From the NCBI RefSeq assembly GCF_030295325.1, contig NZ_AP027059.1, forward strand, positions 434,001 through 498,000: DNA of 64,000 bases. Reading direction: 5' to 3'. Below, one piece after another: positions 25,317 to 33,919 of the stretch. The notes under the pieces were generated by a model. That model was given only the letters and a program-made list of their open reading frames with translations. It had not been told where the DNA came from and did no database searches. A program made the translations under genes and the position numbers. This DNA comes from Haliovirga abyssi. Its GTDB lineage: Bacteria; Fusobacteriota; Fusobacteriia; Fusobacteriales; Haliovirgaceae. Position 1 is the first letter of the stretch; each line of letters opens with the position of its first letter.

Positions 25317-25436
25317 ATTAGAAATTACATAAGACATTGTTAAATTTAGAACTAACAACTAATACATTTATAAATAGTTTATAAAAAAGCTAAAGAATGC
25401 AAGCGGGAAATATTTTTTTAAAACACAAAATTTCAC

Positions 25437-25465
25437 TTGACAAAAAAAGTAAAATGCTTTAAACT
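25437..25465 (+). promoter_or_regulatory. Promoter of the exporter leader
   Basis: TTGACA (25437-25442), exactly 17 bases, TAAACT (25460-25465). It would start a transcript near 25472 that covers the leader peptide and the terminator at 25690. The 120 bases between the VOC gene and this promoter hold nothing recognisable. Confidence 0.65.
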
Positions 25466-25537
25466 AACATAATATATAATTAATTGAGAAAAATATATGT
25501 TATAGAATTATAAAAAACATAGGAGGTGAATTAGAAA

Positions 25538-25627
25538 ATGAAATACGTAAGAGTAAATAAAATTATAAAAAGAATAATATTTATGTATTTAATTTCTAAA
25601 GCCTCAAGTGAAAAAATAATAATCTGA
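25538..25627 (+). CDS. 29-residue leader peptide upstream of the ABC exporter
   Basis: ATG 25538 follows a perfect aggaggtga ribosome site (25521-25529), the best in the window, and encodes 29 residues, basic at the start and hydrophobic (RIIFMYLI), before TGA. It is too short for standard gene calling. Between its stop and the ABC genes come a small hairpin (25635-25654) and a terminator. This matches ribosome-mediated attenuation as known for bmrB-bmrCD of Bacillus subtilis, where stalling on a leader peptide by ribosome-targeting drugs prevents termination. A secreted cationic peptide exported by the transporter is the less likely alternative. Confidence 0.65.
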   Translation: MKYVRVNKIIKRIIFMYLISKASSEKIII

Positions 25628-25634
25628 TTAGGAA

Positions 25635-25654
25635 TAACTATATTTATATAGTTA
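25635..25654 (+). promoter_or_regulatory. Hairpin between leader peptide and terminator
   Basis: TAACTATAT (25635-25643) is perfectly complementary to 25646-25654. It starts 8 bases after the leader stop codon, where a stalled ribosome could affect it. Confidence 0.45.
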
Positions 25655-25689
25655 CTAAGATTTTCAAAAAATTCATTAGAGCTTAATGT

Positions 25690-25721
25690 GGCAGTAGAGA
25701 TTATATCTACTGTCTTTTTTT
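25690..25721 (+). terminator. Attenuator terminator ahead of the ABC exporter
   Basis: A stem CAGTAGAGAT with ATCTACTG (one G-U type wobble region), followed by a run of seven T. It precedes the exporter genes by 215 bases, with no gene end to terminate other than the leader peptide. Confidence 0.7.
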
Positions 25722-25936
25722 ATACTTTTTTTTGAAAATAAGTGTATATATTTTATTTGTGTAAACTATAAATTTAACTCAAAAAAGAAAGGGGTGTCTA
25801 AAATGTAGCACTATTATTTGTAAAGGATCTAAATATATTGTATTGCAGGCAACTTGAATAGAAATAGAAATAAAAAATCAAATTGGCAAAGAGTAGATAT
25901 TAGAAATAAAAATAAAAACAATGGAGTTGGTACACG
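25722..25936 (+). other. Exporter 5' leader after the attenuator
   Basis: 215 bases with no gene. It contains a strong ribosome site (aaaggggtg, 25788-25796) followed by ATG-TAG (25803-25808), a start codon immediately followed by a stop. No second promoter is clear. The start of the first ABC gene has only a weak site (ggag, 25924-25927). Confidence 0.4.
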
Positions 25937-27775
25937 ATGAAAGGGATAAAATTAATATATAAATATACAAAAGGGAATAGGAAACTTTACATTTTATCAA
26001 TAATTGCAGTAATTATGGCAACTGTAGTTTCTTTTTTATCACCTGTTATTATAAAGTTTACAATTGATTATATAATAGGTGATCAGTCTTTTGAAATTAA
26101 TAATGTGATAAATAAATTTATTGGATTTTTTGGAGATAGAGATTTTTTATCAAAAAAAATATGGATAATGGGAATAATCATAATTGTTATAGCTGTAGCT
26201 GAAGGAGGTTTTAATTATTTAAAAGGAAAATGGTCAGCAATGGCTTCAGAAAATATTGCAAAGAATTTAAGAGAAAAACTTTATGAAAAGTTACAATATA
26301 TGTATTTTGATTATTATACAAATGCAAAAACTGGAGATCTAGTGCAAAGATGTACTTCTGATGTTGAAACTGTAAAGACATTTTTTTCGATGCAGTTAGT
26401 AGAAGTTGGAAGAACTATATTTTTAGTAGTGGTTGCCTTATCTTTTATGCTTTCGTTAAGTATAAAAATGACATTAGCTGCAATGGTTCTTATACCTGCA
26501 ATACTTATTTTTTCATTATACTTTCATATGAAAATACAGAAAGTATTTTTGGAAACAGATGAGGCTGAAGGAGAAATGTCTGCAGGATTACAAGAAAATC
26601 TTACAGGTGTGAGAGTTGTAAGAGCATTTGCAAGAGAAAAATATGAGATGGAGAGATTTGATGAAAAAAATTTAAATTTTAGAGATCTTGTATATAAACT
26701 CTTAAAAACTATAGCAATATTTGAGTCAAGAGTCGATTTTTTAAGTATAATACAGATAGGGATAGTTACAGTATATGGAACGTATCTTACTGTAAAGGGT
26801 GAAATATCGCTTGGAACTTTAGTGCTGTTTTTATCTTATGAAAGAATGCTTTTGTGGCCTATAAGAATGTTTGGAAGAATATTAGCAGATATGGGAAAAG
26901 CATTTGTATCTGCCGAAAGGATAGAAGAAATATTGAATGAAGATAGCGAACAAGGAGAAAAAGATGGAATAAAGCCTGAAATAAAGGGAAATATATCATT
27001 TGAAAATATATTTTTTGAGTATATAGAGGGAAAAGAGGTATTAAATAATATTTCATTAAATATAAAGAAAGGTCAGACTGTAGCTATATTAGGTGCAACA
27101 GGTTCAGGAAAAACTTCTCTTGTAAATTTATTAACAAAATTTTATGATTATAAAAGTGGTTCAATAAAAATAGATGATACTGAATTGAATAAAATAGATA
27201 AAAGATGGATAAGAGAAAATATAAGTATAGTTTTGCAAGAACCATTTATGTTTTCAAAATCAATAAAAGATAATTTATATCTTGCAAATAAACATACTAG
27301 CGAATATGAAATATATGATGCAGCAAAAATAGCGACTATACATGACGTTATAAATTCATTTTCAGAAGGATATGAAACAGTATTGGGTGAAAAGGGAGTA
27401 AATTTATCAGGAGGGCAAAAACAAAGGCTTTCTATAGCACGTGCACTTTTAAAGAAAAGTCCAATACTTATATTTGATGATTCTTTAAGTGCTGTTGATA
27501 CAGAAACAGACAGAGAAATAAGAAAAGCTTTAAATGATAGGAAACACAAGGCTACAACAATAATAATTGCTCATAGAATGACGACTATTGCAGGAGCAGA
27601 TGTTATAGTGGTTTTGGATAAAGGTAAAATAGTGCAACAAGGAACACATAAGGAATTAATTAATCAAAATGGTATTTATAAAAGGATTTGGAATATACAA
27701 AATGAATTGAAAGATGATATAAATGAAGAAAGTGTATTTGAAGAGGATGTAGAAAATGTCGAAGTTTCAATATAA
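25937..27775 (+). CDS. ABC exporter subunit A (heterodimeric multidrug type, degenerate ATP site)
   Basis: A 612-residue half transporter: six membrane helices (about 15-330) and a nucleotide-binding domain (about 350-590). Walker A is GATGSGKTS and the signature is LSGGQKQR. Walker B is LIFDDSLSAVD, in which the catalytic Glu is Asp, as in the first subunit of heterodimeric exporters (BmrC, TM287). The H-loop IIAHRM is present. The partner gene follows 24 bases downstream and has the opposite defect, so the pair forms one canonical and one degenerate ATP site. Likely role is export of drugs or lipophilic toxins; substrate not readable. Confidence 0.9.
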   Translation: MKGIKLIYKYTKGNRKLYILSIIAVIMATVVSFLSPVIIKFTIDYIIGDQSFEINNVINKFIGFFGDRDFLSKKIWIMGIIIIVIAVAEGGFNYLKGKWSAMASENIAKNLREKLYEKLQYMYFDYYTNAKTGDLVQRCTSDVETVKTFFSMQLVEVGRTIFLVVVALSFMLSLSIKMTLAAMVLIPAILIFSLYFHMKIQKVFLETDEAEGEMSAGLQENLTGVRVVRAFAREKYEMERFDEKNLNFRDLVYKLLKTIAIFESRVDFLSIIQIGIVTVYGTYLTVKGEISLGTLVLFLSYERMLLWPIRMFGRILADMGKAFVSAERIEEILNEDSEQGEKDGIKPEIKGNISFENIFFEYIEGKEVLNNISLNIKKGQTVAILGATGSGKTSLVNLLTKFYDYKSGSIKIDDTELNKIDKRWIRENISIVLQEPFMFSKSIKDNLYLANKHTSEYEIYDAAKIATIHDVINSFSEGYETVLGEKGVNLSGGQKQRLSIARALLKKSPILIFDDSLSAVDTETDREIRKALNDRKHKATTIIIAHRMTTIAGADVIVVLDKGKIVQQGTHKELINQNGIYKRIWNIQNELKDDINEESVFEEDVENVEVSI

Positions 27776-27799
27776 TAAAAAAATTGGGAAGTGATATAA

Positions 27800-29626
27800 A
27801 TGACAGTATTAAATGAAGAAGAGTTTAATGAAAAAATAGATTTTGGAATATGGAAAAAAATTCTTGAATTTGCAAAACCTTATAGAAAACATATGATTTT
27901 ATTGGCAGTTGTAATGATAATAGTGGGAGCACAAGATGTCGCTATACCTCTTATGACGAAATATGCAATAGATCATTTTATAAATGGAAAAACTACATCA
28001 GGACTATATTTTTATCTTGGTGTATATATTTTACTAGCTATATCTCAAGCTTTTCATGTACGGATGCTTATAGTACTTGCTGGAAAAATAGATTCAGGGA
28101 CATGTTATCAGATAAGAAAAGCTGGTTTTAATAGGCTTCAAGAGCTGTCTTTTACATATTATGATAAAACGGCTGTGGGATGGATGATGGCAAGGCTTAC
28201 TTCTGACGTTCAAAAGCTTGGAGATATGATAGCTTGGGGAATGGTTGATATAGTGTGGGGATTTACAGTTATGATAGGAATTGCAGGTGTAATGGTTGTC
28301 CTTAACTGGAAACTTGCAATATTTGCTCTTTCGGCAATTCCTGCACTTTTGTTTATAAGCAAATATTTTCAAAATAAAATACTTGGAAGCTACAGAGAAG
28401 TAAGAAAGTTAAATTCAAAAATAACAAGTTCATTTAATGAAGGGATAAGTGGAGCAAAAACTACAAAAGCTCTTGCGTGTGAGCCTAAGAATATAAATGA
28501 ATTTAAAAATCAAACTGGAGAAATGTATTCTGCTTCTGTAAGGGCAGCAATTTTTTCATCGTTATATCTTCCTATAGTTATAAGTATTGGAAGTATTGGG
28601 ACAGCACTTGTATTATGGAAAGGTGGGAATGCAGTATCAGCAGGAGCTATAACATTTGGGACTTTAACTGCTTTTTTAGCATATACAATACAATTTTTTG
28701 ATCCATTACGTGAAATCGCAAGAGTTATTTCTGAATTTCAATCAGCACAAGCAGCAGCAGAAAGAGTGATTTCTCTTGTAAAAACAGAGCCTGATATAGT
28801 TGATAATGCAGAAGTAATAGAAAAATATGGTACCTCTAATAATCCTAAAAAAGAAAATTGGGAAGAGATAGAAGGAGAAATTGAATTTGAAAATGTATCT
28901 TTTGCTTATAAAAAAGGTGAACAGGTGTTAAAAAATTTCAATCTAAAAGTTAAAAAAGGAGAAAAAATTGCAATTGTAGGTGAAACAGGGTCAGGAAAAT
29001 CTACCATAGTAAATCTTATATGTAGATTTTATGAGCCGAATGAAGGAAGAATAATTATTGATGGAAAAGATTATAAAGATAGATCTCTTGGATGGCTTCA
29101 TTCAAGATTAGGATATGTTTTGCAGTCACCACATCTTTTTAGTGGGACAATAATGGAAAATATAAGATATGGGAAACTTGAAGCTAGCGATGAAGAGATT
29201 ATAGAAGCTGCAAAACTTGCAAAAGCAGATGAATTTATAGAAAAGATGGAAAATGGATATAATACAGAAGTTGGAGAAGGTGGAAGCAGGTTATCTACAG
29301 GAGAAAAACAGCTTATATCTTTTGCAAGAGCAATTTTAGCAGATCCTAAAATATTTGTATTAGATGAAGCTACATCTTCAGTGGATACAGAAACAGAAAA
29401 GAAAATACAAGAAGCTACAGAAATGATACTTGAAAAACGGACAAGTTTTATAATTGCACATAGGTTATCAACTATAAAAAATGCAGATAGAATATTGGTA
29501 ATAGACAATGGAAAAATGATAGAGGAAGGTTCACATCATGAGCTTATATTAAAAAAAGGACATTATTTTAAACTCTATTCAAATCAATTTATAGAAGAAA
29601 ATGAAGTGCAATACTTGAGCAATTAG
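27800..29626 (+). CDS. ABC exporter subunit B (heterodimeric multidrug type, catalytic Walker B)
   Basis: A 608-residue half transporter with six helices (about 30-320) and a nucleotide-binding domain (about 355-595). Walker A is GETGSGKST and Walker B is FVLDEATSSVD with the catalytic Glu kept. The signature is altered to LSTGEKQL instead of LSGGQ, the classic asymmetry of the second subunit. The intact ATP site combines this Walker A/B with the LSGGQ of subunit A. It ends at a terminator and so closes the leader-A-B operon. Confidence 0.9.
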   Translation: MTVLNEEEFNEKIDFGIWKKILEFAKPYRKHMILLAVVMIIVGAQDVAIPLMTKYAIDHFINGKTTSGLYFYLGVYILLAISQAFHVRMLIVLAGKIDSGTCYQIRKAGFNRLQELSFTYYDKTAVGWMMARLTSDVQKLGDMIAWGMVDIVWGFTVMIGIAGVMVVLNWKLAIFALSAIPALLFISKYFQNKILGSYREVRKLNSKITSSFNEGISGAKTTKALACEPKNINEFKNQTGEMYSASVRAAIFSSLYLPIVISIGSIGTALVLWKGGNAVSAGAITFGTLTAFLAYTIQFFDPLREIARVISEFQSAQAAAERVISLVKTEPDIVDNAEVIEKYGTSNNPKKENWEEIEGEIEFENVSFAYKKGEQVLKNFNLKVKKGEKIAIVGETGSGKSTIVNLICRFYEPNEGRIIIDGKDYKDRSLGWLHSRLGYVLQSPHLFSGTIMENIRYGKLEASDEEIIEAAKLAKADEFIEKMENGYNTEVGEGGSRLSTGEKQLISFARAILADPKIFVLDEATSSVDTETEKKIQEATEMILEKRTSFIIAHRLSTIKNADRILVIDNGKMIEEGSHHELILKKGHYFKLYSNQFIEENEVQYLSN

Positions 29627-29632
29627 TAGATG

Positions 29633-29662
29633 AGAGCCTAGAAATAGGCTCTTGTTTTTTAA
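29633..29662 (+). terminator. Terminator of the ABC exporter operon
   Basis: AGAGCCTA (29633-29640) pairs with 29645-29652 around GAAA, a stable tetraloop, then T-rich sequence. Confidence 0.9.
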
Positions 29663-29668
29663 AAAACT

Positions 29669-29707
29669 TTTACACAACTTTTACATTAAATTTATATTTA
29701 ATTTAAA
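29669..29707 (+). promoter_or_regulatory. Pho box of pstS (four direct repeats, 11-bp period)
   Basis: TTTACA, TTTACA, TTTATA and TTTAAA start at 29669, 29680, 29691 and 29702, exactly 11 bases apart. This is the known architecture for PhoB/PhoP binding. The -10 begins 10 bases after the last repeat, and the repeats occupy the -35 region. phoB lies in the same locus. Confidence 0.8.
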
Positions 29708-29713
29708 CATCTA

Positions 29714-29722
29714 TGTTATAAT
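29714..29722 (+). promoter_or_regulatory. Extended -10 of the pstS promoter
   Basis: TGTTATAAT with no -35 consensus; the -35 position is taken by the last Pho repeat, as in activator-dependent promoters. Confidence 0.75.
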
Positions 29723-29767
29723 CCTTACATAAACAAAAAGAACTAAAAAAACTAAGGAGGTAACAAG

Positions 29768-30625
29768 ATGAAAAAGAGTTTAGTAGTAATAATGTTAGGA
29801 ATATTTATTTCGGTAGTAGCAACAGCAGGTGTATTTGATTTCTTATTTAAAAAAGGTAATTCAAAAAAGAGAATAGAAGTTACGTTAAGAGGTTCTACAA
29901 CAGTATTACCAATAGGTATGGCAGTAACAGAACAATTTTCTAAAGAGAATAAAAGGTCTAGAGTATCAGTAAGTGGTGGAGGATCTTCTACTGGAATAAA
30001 AGCTTTATTAGATGGAAGTGTTGATATTGCAGAGGCATCAAGAGCGATGAAATCTAAAGAATATGATATAGCAAAATCTAAAGGGATGAAAATAAAAGAG
30101 ATAGTGGTAGCTTTTGATGGTATTGCAATAGTTGTAAATCCTTCAAACGGTGTTACTGCACTTACAAAAGAACAAGTAAAAAAAATATATAAAGGTGAGA
30201 TAACTAACTGGAAAGAGGTTGGTGGACCTGATAAAGCAATAGTTGCAGTAGGAAGAGATACAGCATCTGGGACAAGAGAAGCTTTTGATCATTTAGTTAT
30301 GGATAAAGAGGAACCTGCAACAGGAGTTTTAGAATTAGCTTCAAATAATGCAGTTTTAGATGATGTAGAAAATACAAAAGGTGGAATTGGATATATAGGG
30401 CTAGGTTATGTAAATCATCAAGTAAAAGCATTAACTATAAATGGAATAAAACCTACATTTGATACTGTAAAAAATAAAACGTATCCTGTATCTAGAAATC
30501 TTTACTGGTATACAACTGAGGATAAAATAAATAATGTAAATGGAGTTAAACAATTAATAGATTATTTGCTTGGAGAAAAAGGACAAGCTATAGTAAAATC
30601 TCAAGGATTTGTACCTGTAAAATAG
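29768..30625 (+). CDS. pstS: Phosphate ABC transporter substrate-binding protein
   Basis: A 285-residue periplasmic phosphate-binding protein with a signal peptide (1-20, ending TAG). The phosphate ligands are visible as GSTTVLP (about 43-49), GGGSSTGIKALLDG (about 69-82), the DIAEASR strand and the RDTASGTREAFD loop (about 159-170). It has its own Pho box and a strong terminator, so it can be made in excess over the membrane subunits, as is usual. The start ATG follows aaggagg. Confidence 0.95.
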   Translation: MKKSLVVIMLGIFISVVATAGVFDFLFKKGNSKKRIEVTLRGSTTVLPIGMAVTEQFSKENKRSRVSVSGGGSSTGIKALLDGSVDIAEASRAMKSKEYDIAKSKGMKIKEIVVAFDGIAIVVNPSNGVTALTKEQVKKIYKGEITNWKEVGGPDKAIVAVGRDTASGTREAFDHLVMDKEEPATGVLELASNNAVLDDVENTKGGIGYIGLGYVNHQVKALTINGIKPTFDTVKNKTYPVSRNLYWYTTEDKINNVNGVKQLIDYLLGEKGQAIVKSQGFVPVK

Positions 30626-30660
30626 TGAGTTTAAAAATTAAATAATTAATTTTTAAATAT

Positions 30661-30765
30661 TTAGGAACGTTTAAAAAATAAGTTTCTTATATTTTGTTAT
30701 AAAAACGCTTAAATCGTTGCGTATTTTAAAACAAAATGATAAGGTTATTTTTAAGCCGTTCCTTA
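30661..30765 (+). repeat. Palindromic MITE-like element, full length, orientation A
   Basis: A 105-base reference copy with TTA on both sides; ends GGAACGTTTAAAAAATAA and TTATTTTTAAGCCGTTCC. The two ~48-base arms are largely complementary (TATTTTGTTATAAAAACGC against TGCGTATTTTAAAACAAAAT). It lies between the pstS stop and its terminator. Confidence 0.9.
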
Positions 30766-30799
30766 GCTAGAAGATGATAATATCTTCTAGCTTTTTTTA
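30765..30799 (+). terminator. Terminator of pstS
   Basis: AGCTAGAAGAT (30765-30775) pairs perfectly with 30782-30792, loop of 6, then seven T. The palindromic element is inserted immediately before it. Confidence 0.9.
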
Positions 30800-30811
30800 T
30801 ATAAATCATTT

Positions 30812-30850
30812 TTTACATTAAATTTACATAAAATTAATATTAAATTAACA
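30812..30850 (+). promoter_or_regulatory. Pho box of pstC (four direct repeats, 11-bp period)
   Basis: TTTACA, TTTACA, TTAATA and TTAACA start at 30812, 30823, 30834 and 30845. Spacing to the following -10 is identical to the pstS promoter (9 bases between). Confidence 0.8.
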
Positions 30851-30856
30851 GATTTA

Positions 30857-30865
30857 TGGTATGAT
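30857..30865 (+). promoter_or_regulatory. Extended -10 of the pstC operon promoter
   Basis: TGGTATGAT, 10 bases after the start of the gap following the fourth Pho repeat; no separate -35. Confidence 0.7.
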
Positions 30866-30904
30866 GATATTATAAATTATAGTTTGTTATTTTAATATAA
30901 TAGT

Positions 30905-30927
30905 AAAGTATAAATTTGTACAGAAAA
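30905..30927 (+). repeat. Dispersed AAAGTATAAA leader motif, copy 3
   Basis: Identical to 4083-4105 at 21 of 23 positions and also preceded by TTTAATAT. It lies in the leader, directly before the pstC ribosome site. Confidence 0.45.
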
Positions 30928-30945
30928 TATAGAAAGGGTGAAATA

Positions 30946-31842
30946 ATGGGAAAAAAGAGAAAAATAATTAACAGTACCATGAGTAATGGAGTAAAATTAA
31001 TTGCCATATTTAATATTGTGATAGTATTTATGATATTTTTATTTATATTTTTTAATAGTTTAGATTTTTTTATGAAATATCCAATAAATAAATTTTTATT
31101 TGGTGAAGAATGGAGAATTAAAATAGGTAACGATCTAAAAAGTATTTTTGGGATGTTACCACTTTTAAAAGGAAGTTTAATAGTAACTTTTATAGCAATT
31201 ATAATAAGTGTACCGCTTAGTTTTATAACTACAATATATATTGCAGAATTTGCAGGGAAAAAAGAACGTGAAATTATGAAAATATTAATAGAAACAATGG
31301 CAGCAATTCCATCAGTTGTACTTGGATTTATAGGTTTGAAAATATTATCAACTCCTATAAAAGATATATTTAATCTAGATTCTGGAAAAACAGCTCTAAC
31401 TGGTGGGATAATTTTAGCATTTATGGCAATGCCTACAATAATAAGTATATCTGATGATGCTTTAAAATCTTTAGATAAAAGTTATAAAGATGCTTCATTA
31501 GCTTTGGGAGCTACCAAATTACAAACTACATTTAAAGTACTTGTTCCAGCAGCATTTTCAGGAATATTTGCCTCAATGATGTTAGGTTTTGGGAGAGTGA
31601 TTGGAGAGACAATGACAGTTTTAATGGTAACTGGAAATGCACCTATATTTAAAAGTAGCCCACTTACATCTGTTAGGACAATGACAGCCACTATAGCAGC
31701 AGAAATGGGAGAATCTGTAAATGGAAGTTTGCATCAGAAATCTCTATTTGCAATAGGATTAATATTGTTTATTTTGACATTTTTAGTTAATATAATTGCA
31801 GATCATTTTGTGGAAAAATCAAGAAAAAAGATGAGGGAGTAA
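30946..31842 (+). CDS. pstC: Phosphate ABC transporter permease PstC
   Basis: A 298-residue inner-membrane subunit with about six helices (first at 18-40) and the ABC-permease EAA loop around DASLALGATKLQTTFKVLVP (about 192-211). The frame is open from 30916, but ATG 30946 has the ribosome site agaaagggtg and gives a normal basic N-terminus before the first helix. It pairs with PstA to form the channel fed by PstS. Distance to pstA is 4 bases. Confidence 0.95.
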   Translation: MGKKRKIINSTMSNGVKLIAIFNIVIVFMIFLFIFFNSLDFFMKYPINKFLFGEEWRIKIGNDLKSIFGMLPLLKGSLIVTFIAIIISVPLSFITTIYIAEFAGKKEREIMKILIETMAAIPSVVLGFIGLKILSTPIKDIFNLDSGKTALTGGIILAFMAMPTIISISDDALKSLDKSYKDASLALGATKLQTTFKVLVPAAFSGIFASMMLGFGRVIGETMTVLMVTGNAPIFKSSPLTSVRTMTATIAAEMGESVNGSLHQKSLFAIGLILFILTFLVNIIADHFVEKSRKKMRE

Positions 31843-31846
31843 GAAT

Positions 31847-32683
31847 ATGAATAAAAGAAAAGAGTTGGTTATAACTTGGGGAATAAAAATTATAGCTATA
31901 ATGTCACTGTTACCAATATTTGGGATATTATTGTATTTAATAATAAAAGGATTGCCTGCGATAAATTGGAAATTTCTTACATCTATGCCTGAAAATAGTG
32001 GAAGAGCTGGAGGTATATTAGCACCTATAATTGGAACACTATGGTTGACTGTTGGGACTATAATAGTTTCAGTACCATTTGGAGTTTTAACAGCTATATT
32101 TTTAGTAGAATATTCAAAAGATAACTGGTTGAAAAGAACTATAAATTTGATGATAATAAATTTAGCAGGAATACCAAGTGTTGTATATGGATTATTTGGA
32201 TTGTCACTGTTTGTTGTTTGGATGGGATTTGGAGTATCTATTATATCTGGTTCATTAACTTTAGGAATAATGTCTTTGCCAGTGATTATTACATCTACAA
32301 AAGAAGCTTTATTGGCTGTTCCAAATAATCTGAGAGAAGCCTCTTTAGCATTAGGAGCAACTAAATGGGAAACAGTTTGGAAGGTGGTATTGCCAGCATC
32401 GATGTATGGAATAGTTACAGGAGTTATTTTAAGTATAGGGAGAGCTGCAGGGGAAACAGCACCAATAATATTTACAGTTGCAACTGCTTATCAAAATTAT
32501 TTACCAGAAACAGTGTTAGATAAAACAATGGCGTTGCCATTTCATCTATTTGTTATATCAACAGAGGTAAATAATATGCCTATGAAAAATATGTATGGGA
32601 CTGCGTTTATACTTGTTTTTATTACTGTTGGATTTAATTTGGTTGGGACGTTTATTAGGAGTAGGTTTAAGAAATCTAGGTAG
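31847..32683 (+). CDS. pstA: Phosphate ABC transporter permease PstA
   Basis: A 278-residue inner-membrane subunit with about six helices and the EAA loop EASLALGATKWETVWKVVLP (about 164-183), parallel to that in PstC. Length is typical. The ribosome site gaggg lies at the end of pstC. Unusually, the operon is then interrupted by 420 bases of non-coding repeat DNA before pstB. Confidence 0.95.
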   Translation: MNKRKELVITWGIKIIAIMSLLPIFGILLYLIIKGLPAINWKFLTSMPENSGRAGGILAPIIGTLWLTVGTIIVSVPFGVLTAIFLVEYSKDNWLKRTINLMIINLAGIPSVVYGLFGLSLFVVWMGFGVSIISGSLTLGIMSLPVIITSTKEALLAVPNNLREASLALGATKWETVWKVVLPASMYGIVTGVILSIGRAAGETAPIIFTVATAYQNYLPETVLDKTMALPFHLFVISTEVNNMPMKNMYGTAFILVFITVGFNLVGTFIRSRFKKSR

Positions 32684-33103
32684 ATTTAGGGAATGCCGAT
32701 AAGATGAAATGGCAACAATAGGCTATGCCACAATATATTTTTATTTATGAATTATGATTTGTAGATGCGGAGATTTATTGTACTTTTAAGAAATAGATTA
32801 AATCGTTTTTTATATGACTAGAGGGATTTGGGTTTATGATGTCTTTATTCGCCATGGGGCGAACTTCTTTTTTCTTGATAAAAAAGAAGCAAAAAATCAA
32901 GTGCTAATGCTTCAAGTTATAATTTTCTAAATGAACTTGCCTACAACTGCCAAACTCGCTACGCTCAGACAGTGGCAGCTGCTTAACGGCAAATTCATTA
33001 AGAAAATTTATAACTTTACGCAAATGCACGGGGGATTCAAAAGAAGAGATTCAAAAAAAGAAAAGGCAAAAAGAAAGAAAAAAGAGTTTTATAGGGAGGA
33101 AAA
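32684..33103 (+). other. Non-coding gap inside the pst operon
   Basis: 420 bases without a gene between pstA and pstB, where the genes normally abut. Its middle (about 32850-33040) is visibly richer in G+C than its surroundings and holds the inverted repeat described separately. No terminator with a T-run and no strong promoter is seen, so readthrough from the Pho promoter into pstB is expected. Confidence 0.6.
32855..33045 (+). repeat. Inverted-repeat element inserted between pstA and pstB
   Basis: A 28-29-base arm at 32914-32941 (AAGTTATAATTTTCTAAATG, then AACTTGCC) is complementary, with a few mismatches, to 32988-33016. Between the arms are CAACTGCC/GGCAG and the string AACTCGCTACGCTCAGACAG. 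Upstream is a second small inverted repeat, ACTTCTTTTTTCTTG with AAAAAAGAAGC (about 32868-32890). Similar strings (CGCTACGCTCAGACAG; CTTCTTTTT..AAAAAGAAGC) are known to me as intergenic repeat sequences in unrelated bacteria; that recollection needs a search. Confidence 0.6.
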
Positions 33104-33880
33104 ATGAAAGAGGAAGAAAGATATAAAGATATACGAGTTGATATTAAAAATTTTAATTTTTACTATGGAGATTTTCAGGCTTTGCATAATATAAATATGG
33201 AAATTGAAAAAAATAAAGTTACAGCATTAATAGGACCTTCTGGATGTGGAAAATCTACATTTTTACGTTCTGTAAATAGGATGAATGATTTAGTAGATAT
33301 ATCTAAATATGAGGGAGAAATATTATTAGATAATGAGAGTATATTTTCTAAAAAATATGATATAGTAAATTTAAGGAAAAAAATTGGAATGGTATTTCAA
33401 AGACCAAATCCATTTCCTAAAACAATATTTGAAAATATAGTATATGGGCCTAAAATACATGGAGAAAAAGATAAAAATAAATTAATGGAAATTGTAGAAA
33501 CAAGTTTGAAATCAGTAGCATTATGGGATGAAGTGAAGGATAAATTAAATAAATCTGCGTTGGGATTATCAGGCGGGCAGCAGCAAAGATTATGTATAGC
33601 AAGAGCAATAGCGGTAAAACCTGAAATTTTATTAATGGACGAGCCAACATCAGCTCTTGATCCAATATCTACTTCTAAAATAGAAGAGCTTATAAGAGAA
33701 TTACAAAAAGATTATACTATAATTATAGTTACTCATAATATGCAGCAGGCAGCAAGAATTTCAGATTATACAGCATTTTTTTATAATGGTGTTTTGGAAG
33801 AGTTTGGAGATACAGAAAAAACATTTACTAATCCTGTAAATAAAAAAACCGAAGATTATATAACAGGAAGATTTGGGTGA
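33104..33880 (+). CDS. pstB: Phosphate ABC transporter ATPase
   Basis: A 258-residue cytoplasmic ATPase with Walker [10 protein letters not shown] (about 43-51), Q-loop in [11 protein letters not shown], signature LSGGQQQR, Walker [13 protein letters not shown] and H-loop [13 protein letters not shown]. All match PstB, including the aromatic-rich [11 protein letters not shown]-loop region. Ribosome site aggagg. After the repeat insertion upstream it remains intact and in operon with phoU, 39 bases on. Confidence 0.96.
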   Translation: MKEEERYKDIRVDIKNFNFYYGDFQALHNINMEIEKNKVTALIGPSGCGKSTFLRSVNRMNDLVDISKYEGEILLDNESIFSKKYDIVNLRKKIGMVFQRPNPFPKTIFENIVYGPKIHGEKDKNKLMEIVETSLKSVALWDEVKDKLNKSALGLSGGQQQRLCIARAIAVKPEILLMDEPTSALDPISTSKIEELIRELQKDYTIIIVTHNMQQAARISDYTAFFYNGVLEEFGDTEKTFTNPVNKKTEDYITGRFG

Positions 33881-33919
33881 TAATAAATATATATATAATT
33901 AAATCATATGGAGGTAAAT

